Program-made: the position numbers and the translations under genes
Assembly (NCBI RefSeq): GCF_027595985.1
Contig: NC_073303.1
Location: 323,821,679-323,885,678, forward strand
DNA from: Sorex araneus
Lineage: Eukaryota; Chordata; Mammalia; Eulipotyphla; Soricidae
DNA length: 64,000 nt
Direction of reading: 5' to 3'
Notes under the pieces: model-generated
Told to the model about the DNA's origin: nothing
Database searches by the model: none
Seen by the model: only the letters and a program-made list of their open reading frames with translations
Shown here: piece by piece, positions 20,261-31,281 of the stretch
How positions within the stretch are numbered: position 1 is the first letter of the stretch
How the letters are laid out: every line of letters starts with the position of its first letter

Positions 20261-20820
20261 AGAACCATTGTAAAAAGCAGAGTCCATCTAAGAAGGAAAA
20301 AGAGTTGGTCCTGTTGTTACACTCCAGAAACCGATCTTGTTGTTAATCAAATTAGGAAGCTAATCAATGTGAAACTGCACCAGTAATTGCAACAAGTGCC
20401 ACAAGGTGAGGCAATTAGCTTTCTTTTGGAGCTTGGAAAAGCATGAAGAACAAACCCAGACTCTCCTGCATACACAGCACGTGCTCTACCGCTGAACAAA
20501 ATCCCACAGCCCATCTGACATTTGTAGAATCAACAATGAGTGCCCTTATTGCTATATTCGGTAATCGCCTTGTTTGGGATAAGTTCCCTCTAAGTAGAGG
20601 ACACACCTTGCAGAATAGGGGTGTCTTTCTTTATGGCCAGTCCATTGGTTTGCTATGACATGTTAGATCTTCACTTCAAAGTCATTTCTGTGAGTTAAAG
20701 ACCCCAGAACTTGGTGGTAACTGCACTCCCCATTTGAGTATTGAACATGTGAAATGTGGCCAGTTCCAGCTGAGATGTGCTTAAGTGTGAAATATACAGG
20801 TTTTCATTTTTTATGCATTT
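20261..20820. other. Unique non-coding DNA
   Basis: No exon or repeat is recognised. A head-like reversed piece near 20450-20515 may be part of an old SINE. Confidence 0.45.
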
Positions 20821-20825
20821 GGGAG

Positions 20826-20992
20826 GTGAGAGACCAGGCCACACTCAGGGGTGCTCAGGTTCTATTCTGGCTCTATACCCAGGGGTCGTTCCTGATGGTG
20901 CTAAGGGGGACAATAGGCAGGTCCAGAATTCCAACCAGGGACAGCCACATGCAAGGCAAGCATCTGAAACCTTGCACAGTCTCTCTAGATAT
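20826..20992 (-). mobile_element. SOR SINE, antisense, old
   Basis: Reversed body 'ggccacactcaggggtgctc' and reversed head 'cacatgcaaggcaagcatct', then 'agtctctctaga'. Confidence 0.75.
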
Positions 20993-21040
20993 TCTTATAC
21001 AGAAGTTTGTTTTTAAAGACAGCAATGAAAATAGGGACTT

Positions 21041-21216
21041 AAGGTGCCAAAACGATAGTACAGCAAGTAGGGCATTTGCCTTGCATATGGCTGACCTGAG
21101 TTCAATCCCCAGCATCCCATTTGGTCACCCCAGCACCACCAGAAGTGATTCCTGAGCACAGAATCAGAAGTAACCCCTGAGCATTGCCTGGTGTGTGACA
21201 CAAAAAGACCAAAGAA
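21041..21216 (+). mobile_element. SOR SINE, A-tailed type
   Basis: Head from 'aaggtgccaaaacgatagta' with B box 'gagttcaatccccagca' and body 'gagcacagaatcagaagtaa'. It ends with 'caaaaagaccaaagaag'. Confidence 0.85.
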
Positions 21217-21251
21217 GAAAATAGGAACTTAAGATAGCTCATTATCTGATT

Positions 21252-21375
21252 ATTTGTGGATGCTCAGGGATCACTCCTTGCAGGCCTTAGGAGTCTTGCA
21301 GTAGGGGATCAAAGGGGACCAGTTGGCTGCATGCAAGGCAAGTGTTCTACTGGCTACACTATCTCTCCGGCTCCA
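21252..21375 (-). mobile_element. SOR SINE, antisense, partial
   Basis: Reversed body 'tgctcagggatcactccttg' and reversed head 'actatctctccggctcc'. The tail part is missing. Confidence 0.75.
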
Positions 21376-21529
21376 AGTTTAATTTCTTAACTTTTTTAAA
21401 TGTAACCACTAGATAATTCTAAAACAGTCAGATGATTCATATTGTATTTCCATTGAATAGCATTCTCTAACATAGAACTCTCTAATTTCTCTGATTTAGA
21501 TAGTTTTTGTGTTTTTGTTTCTATCACAC

Positions 21530-22477
21530 CAAGAATCAAGCCCAGGCTGTCTCATCCAGGGTAACCCAACAGAGCCCTGGCAGCCCAAAACCTCCAGAAC
21601 CCAAAGGCCGCCATGCTCGTGGTCGATCTGCACAGGCTCGGACAAGCCTCACCCATGAGTGAATCTGCTGAAAAATGTGCTGAAAAAACCAGGCATTCGG
21701 GACTTGTGACCAAAGTCTCCAGGCTTGCACAGAGTCAGGAGTGGGCGCCCTTTCCCCGTCTCCTTGTGCTTCCTGGAGCCTGGCAATCACGCACACAAAC
21801 TGCCTCTGGCACCATCTAAGCTCATTAATGACCATGACCCAGAGACTCACAAATAATCTCTCAGAAGAGAGCAACATGAGAGCAACATGCTACAGAGATG
21901 CCTCAGGACCCCAAAGTCACCATCTAGTTAAAAAACATAAATTAAATTGACCTCAGCTGTATCACTGTATTTAAAATTGTAGAATTCCTGGAGCGTGCAG
22001 TCACATTGTCGACCCCACAACATCTCATACTCTACACCACTGATGTACCAAGAATAGCACACCACATTTGATAGGGTGTAAAGTAGAGGGCAACTGATCT
22101 CAGAAGACAAAAAAAATTTTTAAATAAATAAATTTAAATATATATACATATGTTAGCACACAAGGGTAAACCTTTAACAACACATTAGTGATCTCTTATT
22201 GAAGGGCTTACTGACTCCAGGGTGAAAAACAACAATCTTCATACACTTTCCTCTAAGGTAACTTTTGGAATCATTTTTAGCAGATTATTCCTAACAAGCA
22301 CTACAAAATAAATTATTTATATCCTGTTTTGGGGCAGTCTTTGGGGATTGGGGTGAAAACATTTGAAATATGGTCTGGGAAGGGGTGGTATTGGTGTTAG
22401 AATATTAAATGTAAAAATTATTTTGAACAACTTTATAAAAATAAAATTAAATTTAAAATAAAAAAAAATTAGAAAAA
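21530..22477 (+). mobile_element. Element X, longest simple copy
   Basis: An unrecognised non-coding element of about 950 bp. Modules: about 21540-21660 (shared with 15405-15540, 27985-28120 and, reversed, 14500-14600); about 21685-21910 (shared with 45815-45890 and 46100-46215, for example the 'aggcattcggg' and 'tctccaggctt' stretches); about 21975-22065 (shared with 28155-28225); and a 3' end from about 22300 with a G-rich tract and A-rich tail, resembling the ends of the local L1 copies. It carries no open frame of note. I infer L1-driven mobilisation from the 3' end and the A-rich tail. Confidence 0.65.
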
Positions 22478-22547
22478 AGAATTAAGCCCAGGGCCTCACA
22501 TATGCAAGGCAAGTATTCAATCACTGAGCTACATCCCCAGCCTGCTA
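22478..22547 (-). repeat. tRNA-like SINE head fragment, antisense
   Basis: 'attaagcccagggcctcaca', then 'tgagctacatccccagcc', a reversed A/B-box region of a subfamily different from the main SOR copies. Confidence 0.55.
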
Positions 22548-24170
22548 ACACACGACTTTCAAACTACAAAAATAACCATATTGTTGACTTCCCAGACTAA
22601 TCAGCATATGTAAAATATACGCAAAAATCTGTGTAATGTACATATATATGCATATATATGTACATATACACACATTACACACATACACTTTTAAGCGATT
22701 CAGGACCACATAGAAGTAAAGCGTATGTAGGAGCAGTTTTGCGGCATTCAGTGAGAACCAACTTAGGAGTTAGCGTAGGGCAGAAACGGCTTGTTGCTAG
22801 GAAGAGATGTTGACTGTGGTCAGGCAGCTCAACCTGTCAACCTAGAGAGCCCTTCTTGGACTAAGAAAGGAACTAAATATGTAGAGCAAAGTCACAAAAA
22901 GATCCTTCTTTTCGCTCTGCCACCACATCTGCTTTCTTCCTCTTTATTGAGGTGGTGCGGGAGGAGAAGGTGGAGGGCACCTCCAAGCGCTCGGGCACCT
23001 CCTGGCTGTGCTTGGTGATGACGCCTGCTGGCACTCAGGAGGGAGCAAGTGATAGCAGGGGTCCAACCCAGGCCTCCCACGTGCAAAGTAACCGACTCGG
23101 TTGAGCTTTGTCTGCCCAGCTTTCTTCCCGTTCCTGACTGTGTCCTGGCTGCCTGTCCAAGTAGCAAGACCTGAAAGATATACACGACTCAGATTTACTG
23201 GCTACAGCGAGAGGCTGACTCTCACCCTACCGGCATCCCAGACGGCCGAGCTGAGAGAAGCTTCCTCGAGAACGGGCTACTCAGCTGGGACACCAGCCCA
23301 AGGTCAGTGAGGAAGGAGTCTCAAAGCACAGCACACAGGGAACAAAACACTTGGTGTGTTTACCAGCACCATTGCAGTTTGAACCGTGTCATCAGAGAGA
23401 GAGAGAGGTGAGGGAGACCCCCTTTTCTGCACACAGTTGGAAGAGGGTGTGGGGCCCGAGAAAAGCCAGGAAAAGCCAGGGAGAGCAGAGATGGGAAGAG
23501 AACCCAGACGGCTGACACTTGGCCTCCCCTCCTCTGAGAAGAGAAACAGGCTGAGGGCAAATCCATAAAGAAGCTAAAGAGTTAAGCTGGCTGCCAGGAC
23601 TTTTCCAGGAACTGACATCAGTCCTGTTTGTCTGCCTCCACAGAGCTGTGGTTAGGAACACATTTCTGAGGCCTTGGTTTGGTTTCAATGTTTTCCAGCG
23701 CCTGGTAAAAACAGAACTATGAAAGTTTAAATGTTGGAATCCATTTGTCTGAACTTTGAAACAGTAACATTTTGAAATACCTAATGTTGTTCTTTCCTGT
23801 TAGTATTTTACTTACAGAGCTACTCTTTGAATAGAACCAAAACCCTTTAACACAGTGCTCCTTTTTCCCTCTAGACTAGTTCCAGACATAACAATTTTAA
23901 GGAAAAGGAGGGGGGAAAGAAAAGGAAGGAGAGGGTGGGTAAGGAGGAATACCAGAGTGAAGAAAGAAGCTAGAGCTTTGTGTGTACTTTTCTTTGGCGG
24001 TGCCCACCTTTCCAAAGGGTGCAGACTACCAGGAGAATCTGAACCCACCTGGAGTAGTTATTTGAGTTTGAGTTCTCAATTTTCAAAATGACCTGTGTCT
24101 AATGCTTTTCTTACTGATGCAAAAAATAACTTCCCCTGGTGGTACTTATTTATTTATTATTATTTGTTTT
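22548..24170. other. Mostly unique non-coding DNA with a palindrome
   Basis: Contains the palindromic TA-rich stretch at 22631-22680 and an old antisense SINE-like piece at about 23030-23110. The rest is unrecognised. Open frames of 97-98 codons (22892-23185, 23392-23688, minus strand) show no domain. Confidence 0.5.
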
Positions 24171-24174
24171 TTTT

Positions 24175-24370
24175 TTTTAGGGTCTCACCTGGTAGTGCCC
24201 GGGGACACTCCTATCTCAGTGCTCTGGGCTGGCTTCCAGCAGTGCTCAGAGGACAATGCAGGGACTCCTATCTCAGTGCTCTGGGTGGCCTCCAGCAGTG
24301 CTCAGAGGAAAAGGCCATGCCAGGGATTGAACCTAGGTCTCTCCACAAAACACATGTGCTCCAGCCCATT
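24175..24370 (-). mobile_element. Antisense SINE with internal tandem duplication
   Basis: T-rich start, reversed body and 'ccagggattgaacctaggtc', then 'tgctccagccca'. The segment around 24200-24257 is repeated at about 24258-24316 (shared 'actcctatctcagtgctctg' and 'ccagcagtgctcagagga'), with a few differences. Confidence 0.7.
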
Positions 24371-25337
24371 GAATGTTCTCTCTAGTTTTTATTTTTCCTT
24401 ATTAATGCATAGATGTAATATAATGTTATCTTCTAGAATGAGGGAGAAATATAGAAAATTAAAGGGGAAATTCTTTTATTTTTATTTTATTTAATAAAAA
24501 TTAAACCCCACAAATCCTATTTCTGATTCTGGTCTACAGAAAATAATAGCATGTATAGCTAGATTTATAGATACTCTAGATTTATAACTGCTCAAAACAT
24601 CAACACCTTCTACCCCATCCCCCTCAAAAAAAAAAAAACTAACTATAATAACAACATACTAAGTTTGTGAAACACGGTGTTAAGCAGCACACAATTCCTG
24701 ATGTACGGAAGCAGAGAAAGTGACTGCCCCCTCTTGTGGCCTTAAGCATTTCCACGCTGTGGTCGGAGCAGGAACCAGGCCCGAGAGTCCCTGAACCATG
24801 GGGACAGATGGGAAAGTCTGCGCAGAGGCAGCTGAGGCCTCAGCACTGAGTACCAGACAGGAGGAAGCTTCGCCGAGACAGAAACACTAAGAACCTGACT
24901 AAGCCTGACCCCAGAGCACCCCACGCGCTGAGTGCAACCATCGCAGTGGGGATCCCCTGGTGAGGCAGGGACAACAGAGCATCACCTCTGCCCTGCAACG
25001 ATATGTGTGTCTAGCATTTCTGCCCCAAAATACACAACTGCAACCGGAGTGTGTGAGAGCCACACAACGACAAGAGTGTGGCTCCCACCCTTCAGTCACA
25101 GCAACAACTACACCAGAGAGAAGGTTGGGGAAGCAAAGGAAGGACGGCTCCCAGACTGGGGTCTCACGGGGCTCCTCAGGTCAACCACCTACTGAAGCTC
25201 TGGTGATGAATCTAAAGTGTCGTTTTCTAGGACCTTTTCAAGTCCTTGCGGATTTGAGGAGGGACAGTGGGGAGAGAGTATAGGAGTCAGGCATGCAAGG
25301 CCTGCACTCAACCTGCATTTGAGTTTCCATACCACTT
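24371..25337. other. Unique non-coding DNA
   Basis: No exon, RNA gene or repeat is recognised. An open frame of 107 codons at 24960-25283 has no recognisable features. Confidence 0.5.
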
Positions 25338-25580
25338 GGGCTGGAGCAATAGCACAGTGGGTATGGTGTTTGCCTTGCACACAGCTGACCTGGGTTCGAT
25401 TCCTCCCTCTTGGAGAGCCTGGCAAGCTACCGAGAGTATCCCGCCCGCACGGCAGAACCTGGCAAGCTACCCGTGGCATATCTGATATGCCAAAACCAGT
25501 AACAACAAGTCTCACAATGCAGACGTTACTGGTGTCCGCTCGAGCAAATTGATGAACAACAGGATAACAGTGACAGTGAC
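25338..25580 (+). mobile_element. Shrew SINE, RTE-tailed type, full length
   Basis: The clearest sense copy. Head 25338 to about 25405 (gggctggagcaatagcacag, B box gggttcgattcc). RTE leader part about 25408-25505 (two 'ctggcaagctacc' motifs, then 'gatatgccaaaaccagtaac'). RTE 3' part about 25515-25580 (gacgttactggtgtccgctc, then 'cagtgacagtgac'). Internal RNA polymerase III A and B boxes lie in the head. No convincing TSD. Confidence 0.9.
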
Positions 25581-25584
25581 CACC

Positions 25585-25925
25585 TGACTTCCCGTGATGC
25601 TTGGGGGCTCCAGGGCCAGGCCCAGTGATGCCTGGGAAGCCATGTGGTGTGAAAACTCAAATGCAGGTTGAGAGCAGCTTTGCATGCCTAACCTTATACT
25701 ATCTTTAGCAGCAGCAGGGTGGCCCTGGTGATCGCCATATCATGGAGCTCAGCAACACCACATCCTGGATCCCTGTTGCTTGGAACCATTGGCTCAGTTG
25801 GCCAAGTATCACCACACTCCCTGAGCACCACTTTGGGAGCCCCACAAAGTCTCTAGAGGCAGTAGAACACTTGCATTGTTTGTGTGAGATCCTGAAGTCC
25901 AATCCTCAGTACTGCAAACATAAAT
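25585..25925. repeat. Degraded SINE pieces, both orientations
   Basis: About 25585-25700 resembles an antisense body, and about 25775-25925 contains sense-like body and head pieces ('gagcaccactttgggagccc'). Weak similarity only. Confidence 0.35.
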
Positions 25926-26019
25926 AAAAGAGAAAAGTGTAAAATATAAAGACTGTAGGACAAAAGATGTGGATCAGTGATAAAGTACATACTTGGAAAA
26001 AGAGGAAGGTACAGCTCTT

Positions 26020-26610
26020 TAGTAAATTATACTGGGAAAACGGAAAATACACATGTAAAGGAAATAAAACTAATCTGTATCCCTATCTCACACCATACAC
26101 AAAAGCCAATTCAAAATGGTTAAAGACCTCAACATGATATTGACTCAGAGGAATCTTCAAGGCCTCAGTGTCATTGACCAAGAAAACAGAAGCAAAAATA
26201 TGCAAGCGATTACATCAAACTAAGAAGCATCTGTACTACAAAAGAACAACTAAAATAAAAAGACACCATAGTCTGAGATTTACAAAACTTAACAAAAAAT
26301 AAACAACCCCATCAAAAGCTGGGAAGAAGAGCTGAACAGACACTTCCTGAGAGATGACGGATAGTCAATAGGTGTATGAAAAGTGCTCTTAATCACTTAT
26401 CATCAGGGAAACTCAAATCGAAACAATAATTTACTCCCTCACACCAGTAAGAGTCTGGCATGCACCAGGAAGAGTAGAAACAATCAGTGCTGATGTGGAT
26501 GTGGGGGAAACAATATAGAGACTTCCCCAAAAATTCAGAATTAAGCTTCCATATAACCTAGTGATTCCACTTCTTGCCATGTAGCCCCAAATCCTGAAAG
26601 TATTCATTTA
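26020..26610 (+). mobile_element. Old L1 ORF2 3' fragment
   Basis: Degraded match to the region also seen at 17090-17440 and 38100-38430: 'caaaatggttaaagacctca', 'catcaaactaagaagcatct', 'gaaactcaaatcgaaacaat', 'gtgattccacttcttgcca'. Many stops and indels. Confidence 0.75.
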
Positions 26611-27395
26611 AAAAAAATTTTATTTCTGTGTTCTTTGAGATGCTCTTCACAATCCCCAGCTCCTCTAGAACAAAGGAGAGGTGGGGGAACCCAGGCAGGA
26701 GCCCCAGAAACTCTAGACTGACATGCCGGCCTCTGTCACTTGAGTTCATGTGCACACCCTTGGCTGTCCAGGCTCAGTTAGGATTGCACTTCAGCACACC
26801 AGCAGCTCCGGAGAGAGCACGGGAGAAGTGACTCTAGGAACCCACTCTAGCGGAGAGAAGCAGGAGCAGAAGCACATACATACACCCGCCACCAGTGCCT
26901 CCCACTTGTAGGTCAGGCCCCGTGAATAAAGGAATTGAATTTTCCACAAAAGGAAGGAAGGTGGCCATTAAACAGAAGGCAACAAAAGCCTGGAAGATCC
27001 CTGATGACATCAGATCTTTCTGAACTGCCTATCCATTGCAGGATGGACCTGGGTCTCTTTCAAATGTTGAACATTTCCTTTTTATAAACTGGAATTCCTC
27101 TTACCCCTTATATTTTCAATAGACGTTGGCCTTATCTATTCTGCCTGAAGAGGAAAATTCCCCAGAGGGAAAAAACTACTGATCTTTATCTAGGTGGGTT
27201 TTTTAAGAGCTTCCCGTCAAATAACTGCTGATCCCTCAAGGTAAAAATCCTATCACCTTGCCATAGGCGTTATCTCACTGAACTAATGTTGAAAGGGTAG
27301 ATAGAAGCAAAGAGAGAATAAGAAATAAGTTGTAAAATGGATCTGGGCTAACTTTTAAATCTTTGTTTAAGAACAAGCTTGATGCCCTGAATTGT
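26611..27395. other. Unique non-coding DNA
   Basis: No exon or repeat is recognised. Confidence 0.5.
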
Positions 27396-27399
27396 TTTT

Positions 27400-27552
27400 G
27401 ACCATATCTAATGTTGTTCAGGGTTTACTCCTTGCTCTGTGATTAAGGATCACTGCTATAGGTACACAGGGGACCATGGGTAGTGTCAAGGATAGAACCA
27501 GGGCTGGCACATGCAAGGCAAATGCCTTACCCCTGCCTTACCTCTCTAACAC
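27400..27552 (-). mobile_element. SOR SINE, antisense, old
   Basis: Reversed body 'gttgttcagggtttactcct' and reversed head 'gcacatgcaaggcaaatgcc'. The extreme 5' end of the head is lost. Confidence 0.75.
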
Positions 27553-27857
27553 CCAGATGCTTCAAATTATTTTAAGAGAAATCAGAAGGTGATATTCACT
27601 GGTAGAAGAAAAGAATCCTGCAGTTATAATGGCTTTACGTGCCCTATAATCTTTATAACATCTGCCAGAAGTTTACCCTCAAATTATTTTTTAATGAAAA
27701 ATTGACTTCTTCCTTATTACCAGCATAATAAAATGCATGTCATATTAAATGATGTGCAAATAAATATGATGTCTAAGTAGTTTGCTGTGGAATTAAAGCT
27801 TGATTTCAACCAGACTACTACTTCTAAACATTTTTCTGTTTTCTTTTTGCTTGTTGG

Positions 27858-27975
27858 GGTTTGGAGGCTACACCCAGTCCTCAGGGGCTACTCCAAACTT
27901 TATGTTTAGAGTCACTTCTGGAGATGCTTGGAGAAACGTGTGCTGCCAAAGACCAAACCAGAGCTCACAAAGAAC
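27858..27975 (-). repeat. Antisense SINE fragment
   Basis: 'ttggaggctacacccagtcc' to about 'gaccaaaccagagctcaca'. It is cut off where element X sequence begins. Confidence 0.6.
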
Positions 27976-28234
27976 ATCCAGACCTGGCGCCAGGCTGTCT
28001 TCACAGGGTAACTTAGAAGTGGGGGGGTTCCCTCCCCACCCCAACAGAGCCCCCGGCACCTGAAAACCTCCAGAACTCAATTGCAGCCATGCTCAAGGCC
28101 GATCTCCACAGGCTGGGATGTGTCTCACCCATGAGTGAATCTGCTGTATTATCATTCTAAATTTTAGAATTCCTGGTGAATGCAGCTGCACAACCTCTCC
28201 TACTCTACACCACTGATGTACCAAGAACAGTACA
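27976..28234 (+). mobile_element. Element X fragment
   Basis: 'gcgccaggctgtcttcacag', then 'cctccagaactcaattgcag' and 'ttttagaattcctggtgaat' match 21541-21660 and 21975-22040. The middle module is absent. An RTE-tailed SINE follows immediately. Confidence 0.65.
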
Positions 28235-28480
28235 TCACTGTCACTGTCATCTCGTAGCTCATTGATTTGCTCGGGTGGGCACCAGTAACGTCTCCATTTT
28301 GAGACTCGTTGTTACTGTTTTTGGCATATCGAACACGCCACAGGTAGCTTGCCAGGCTCTGCCGTCGGGCGAGATACTCTCGGTAGCTTGCCGGGCTCTC
28401 CGAGAGGAGCGGAGAAATGGAAACTGGGTCGGCTGCGTGCAAGGCGAACACCCTACCTGCTGTGCTATGGCTCCAGCCCC
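28235..28480 (-). mobile_element. Shrew SINE, RTE-tailed type, full length
   Basis: Minus strand: head 28480 to about 28415 (ggggctggagccatagcaca), RTE leader part to about 28315, and RTE 3' part with repeated tail to 28235. Confidence 0.9.
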
Positions 28481-28489
28481 AAGCAAAAA

Positions 28490-29430
28490 TAAATGATTCT
28501 TAGTCATGATAAAATATTTTGAACATTTTAGCCTGTAAGTAGAAGAGACAGTTGCTGTACTAAGCAATTGGTTTGTGATGTCACCTATTATGCTCCTGGT
28601 AATGGCACCTTCCAGGGCTCTAACTGTTCTGGTTTCACAGACAAGGAAATGAGACAGATGGGATGAGCAAGAGCTGGAGCCCCAGTCTCAAAAGCAGCCA
28701 CTTCCTGGAGACCCCGGTCATTGCCCCTTGCATGGCCTCTTCCTCTGCACCAGCTTTGGACCAGACCCCCCGGGCTTCCGACCCCTGACACTAGATGTCA
28801 GCGTCTCAGCTAACACACCAGACTCCTAAGCAGCAAGCCTGCTCACAAGTACACTGCGAGATGCCTCCATTACAGGAACTCAGAGCAAAGGAACATTCTC
28901 TACTGACGTTTGAACTGCTGCAGGTTTAATTTCTGGTTGACATCCACTTTACGACACACAAGAGAAATGATTAAATGGCTCGAGGAAGTGTACAGTCAAA
29001 ACCCTGATGTTTGCGTAGAGGCCACAGAGTGCCCAGGGGTGAGCTTGTTCTATTATTAGTAGCCTATTCCGTTTCCTTGGTAGCTAGAGAACCGCAAGGC
29101 TTGTTCACTCCAAGGCCTGTGCGTGTCAGTGGTGCAGGGCTGAAGAGACCCGTGTGACAGCAATGGCTGGGACGACTCAGAACTACATTAATGACCAACT
29201 TCGATTGTTAGAGCTCCGCTATTCTGTTCAAGGTGGAGCCAGAACTGGGGGAGCGGCCAGAGGAAGGCCAGGGCCTGCCAATTCGGATTTAGAAGTTCCG
29301 GAGAAGCATTCCTTTGACTCAGATCATGTTCATGTCCTGAAATTATTTGTTCCCACATCTAAAGGATATGTTCATTTTCTGGTTATCTAGTACCAAACTC
29401 AGAAGTTAGCAAGGCATTAAAAATCAATTT
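28490..29430. other. Unique non-coding DNA
   Basis: A 78-codon open frame at 29154-29390 has an ordinary-looking composition but no recognisable domain and no supporting neighbours. I do not call it a gene. Confidence 0.5.
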
Positions 29431-29434
29431 TAAT

Positions 29435-29800
29435 CACAGCCAGGGAGATAGATCAAGTGGTTGAACACATGCCTAGCATTTGCAAGCTCCTGAGTTTGAT
29501 CCCTGGGACTATACATGCCACCACCAGTGCTAGGGATAGCCTGGTAGCTTCTGAGCACCACTGGCCCAAGTACTGCCAGCGACTCGACTCAGGCCAAGCT
29601 CTACCAGGAGTCACCCGAGGGCCCAGTACTACTGGGTATGGCTTCTAAAATATTATTCAGTGGTGGAGGGGGAGAAGCTTTCCATTAAACAGGCAACGGG
29701 CTGAGAGGTCTGAAACACAGGCTTTGCATGCGGGAGCCCCATGTTCAATCCCTGATTCCATATGGTCCCCTGAGTTATTATCCTCATAGTTAAGGTTTAT
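29435..29800 (+). repeat. Two degraded sense SINEs
   Basis: About 29440-29645 (cagccagggagatagatcaa, 'tgagtttgatccctggga') and about 29695-29780 (ctttgcatgcgggagccc, 'ttccatatggtcccctgag'). Both are divergent. Confidence 0.6.
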
Positions 29801-29889
29801 TTCCTAGAAAGATAAAAAGAAAGAGACTACAATCAGGCAAGGGCAGGTCACATAGGACAGGAAGTCTCTAATCTCGAGCTTCTCCGGGG

Positions 29890-30085
29890 TCGTGGCACCT
29901 AGTGTGTGGTCCCCAGTGTCAACTCCCCAGGAGCACTACCCCTGGGGGAGAGGGTGAAGGGAGGGGCACATAGCAGGTGGTGCTCAGGGACTACCCCCAG
30001 CATTGCCTGGGGGACATGCAGTGCCAGGGGTCCAAGCTGGGCTCCCGGATGTGATGCTCCAGACCTTTGAGTGCTCTCCAAGGCC
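29890..30085 (-). repeat. Degraded antisense SINE
   Basis: Body-like 'aggtggtgctcagggactac' and head-like 'gatgctccagacctttgag'. Confidence 0.45.
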
Positions 30086-30429
30086 CCCTGCCAGAGCTTG
30101 TGATATGCAGTAATGTTTTTAAGACTCGGGGCTTGATCACATGCTTCCCACATGACTAGCCTTTAGCCTTAGCTCCAGCTCCTCCTGGAGGTTAAGCTAA
30201 ACCTTTTTATCTCCATTCCTGTCCAGAGGTAGAATTGGAAGCATGTAGCCTGAAGCCCCCAACATAATTACTCGAAATGTCCAGTGGGCAAAGCTCCCAT
30301 ACAAAGACCTTCCCAGCAGGCAGCTCACTCTAGAGCAGCCTTCTTGGAGCTGAGAGCAAATGACAGCCCCTTGCATCGGAAAGTCGGACTCTTCACCGCA
30401 TGTGAATCTCTGTGATCCCACTTTAAAAT

Positions 30430-30533
30430 TCAGCAAAAGCGCTGGGGTTGGGGCTCAACGGGTAAGTCACCTACCTGACCTGTGCAATGCCCTGGGTTTG
30501 CTGGCACTGCATGACTCCCTGAGTACTGTCAGG
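30430..30533 (+). repeat. Degraded sense SINE ending in a microsatellite
   Basis: Head-like 'ttggggctcaacgggtaagt' and 'gactccctgagtactgtcag' directly precede the CT/CA repeat, which probably grew from its tail. Confidence 0.5.

Positions 30534-30612
<79 letters not shown>
30534..30612. repeat. Compound (CT)n(CA)n microsatellite
   Basis: About 28 uninterrupted CT units followed by about 12 CA units. Confidence 0.97.
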
Positions 30613-30613
<1 letters not shown>

Positions 30614-30734
30614 AATTTCTAATGAAATTATACAAGAAATAGAAACCAATACCCCAGTTTTTATAGTATTATTTAGTTCAGACATGGTCACTGGAGAAAG
30701 ATCTTGAGAAGGAACTTCTATATTTTATTTTGTT

Positions 30735-30901
30735 TTGTTTTGTTTTTTGGACCACATCCAGCAGTGCTCAGGGGTTACTCCTGGCTCTGCACTCCGGGAT
30801 CACTCCTAGTGGGATTGGGGGCACCATACGGGGTATGAGGGATCTGAGATTGACTGTGTGCACAGCAAATACCCTACCTGCTGTACTGTCATTCTGGCCA
30901 C
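30735..30901 (-). mobile_element. SOR SINE, antisense
   Basis: Reversed tail 'tttgttttttggaccacatc', body 'tgctcaggggttactcctgg' and reversed head 'ctgtactgtcattctggcca'. Confidence 0.85.
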
Positions 30902-31162
30902 AGGAATGTCTATATTTTATACGTAAATCCCTTCCCCAGCTACTGAGAGATGCCCCGCCTAACACACCTGAAGTCACTTTCTGTGCATTCATTCATCGAC
31001 CCCTGCCCCATGGAAGGACCTGACTTTCTAAGATAGACTCAGAAAAACTTCCTGCAAAACTATTTGACAAGGTCGCAATCCTAAGGACGAGGATCTCAAA
31101 CCAGGTCCACATTTTGCTGTTTCCACTGAGAAACTGTTTCAGTATCAGGCACCTTGAGACAT

Positions 31163-31243
31163 TCACTGTATCATTGCCATCCCATTGCTTATCTATTTGC
31201 TCTAGCGGGCACCAGTAACGTCTCCATCGTGATACTTGTTGTT
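31163..31243 (-). mobile_element. RTE/SINE 3'-end fragment
   Basis: Minus strand: 'gagacgttactggtgcccgc' plus the following tail, about 75 bp. The leader and head are missing. Frame reading gives WRRYWCPLEQID, the RTE C-terminus. Confidence 0.8.
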
Positions 31244-31281
31244 GAAACATTAGTGCATTCAATAAACTAGATCATATTCAA

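Noticed and set aside
25338-25405. A genuine tRNA gene
   Set aside because: A and B boxes are present but the sequence does not fold into a full cloverleaf with an acceptor stem, and it continues into the SINE body.
29154-29390. A possible small exon or gene of 78 codons
   Set aside because: Ordinary amino-acid composition, but no domain, no partner exons and no evident splice or promoter context.
30360-30707. 115-codon and 74-codon open frames
   Set aside because: They translate the CT/CA microsatellite (SLSLSL and ERERER runs).
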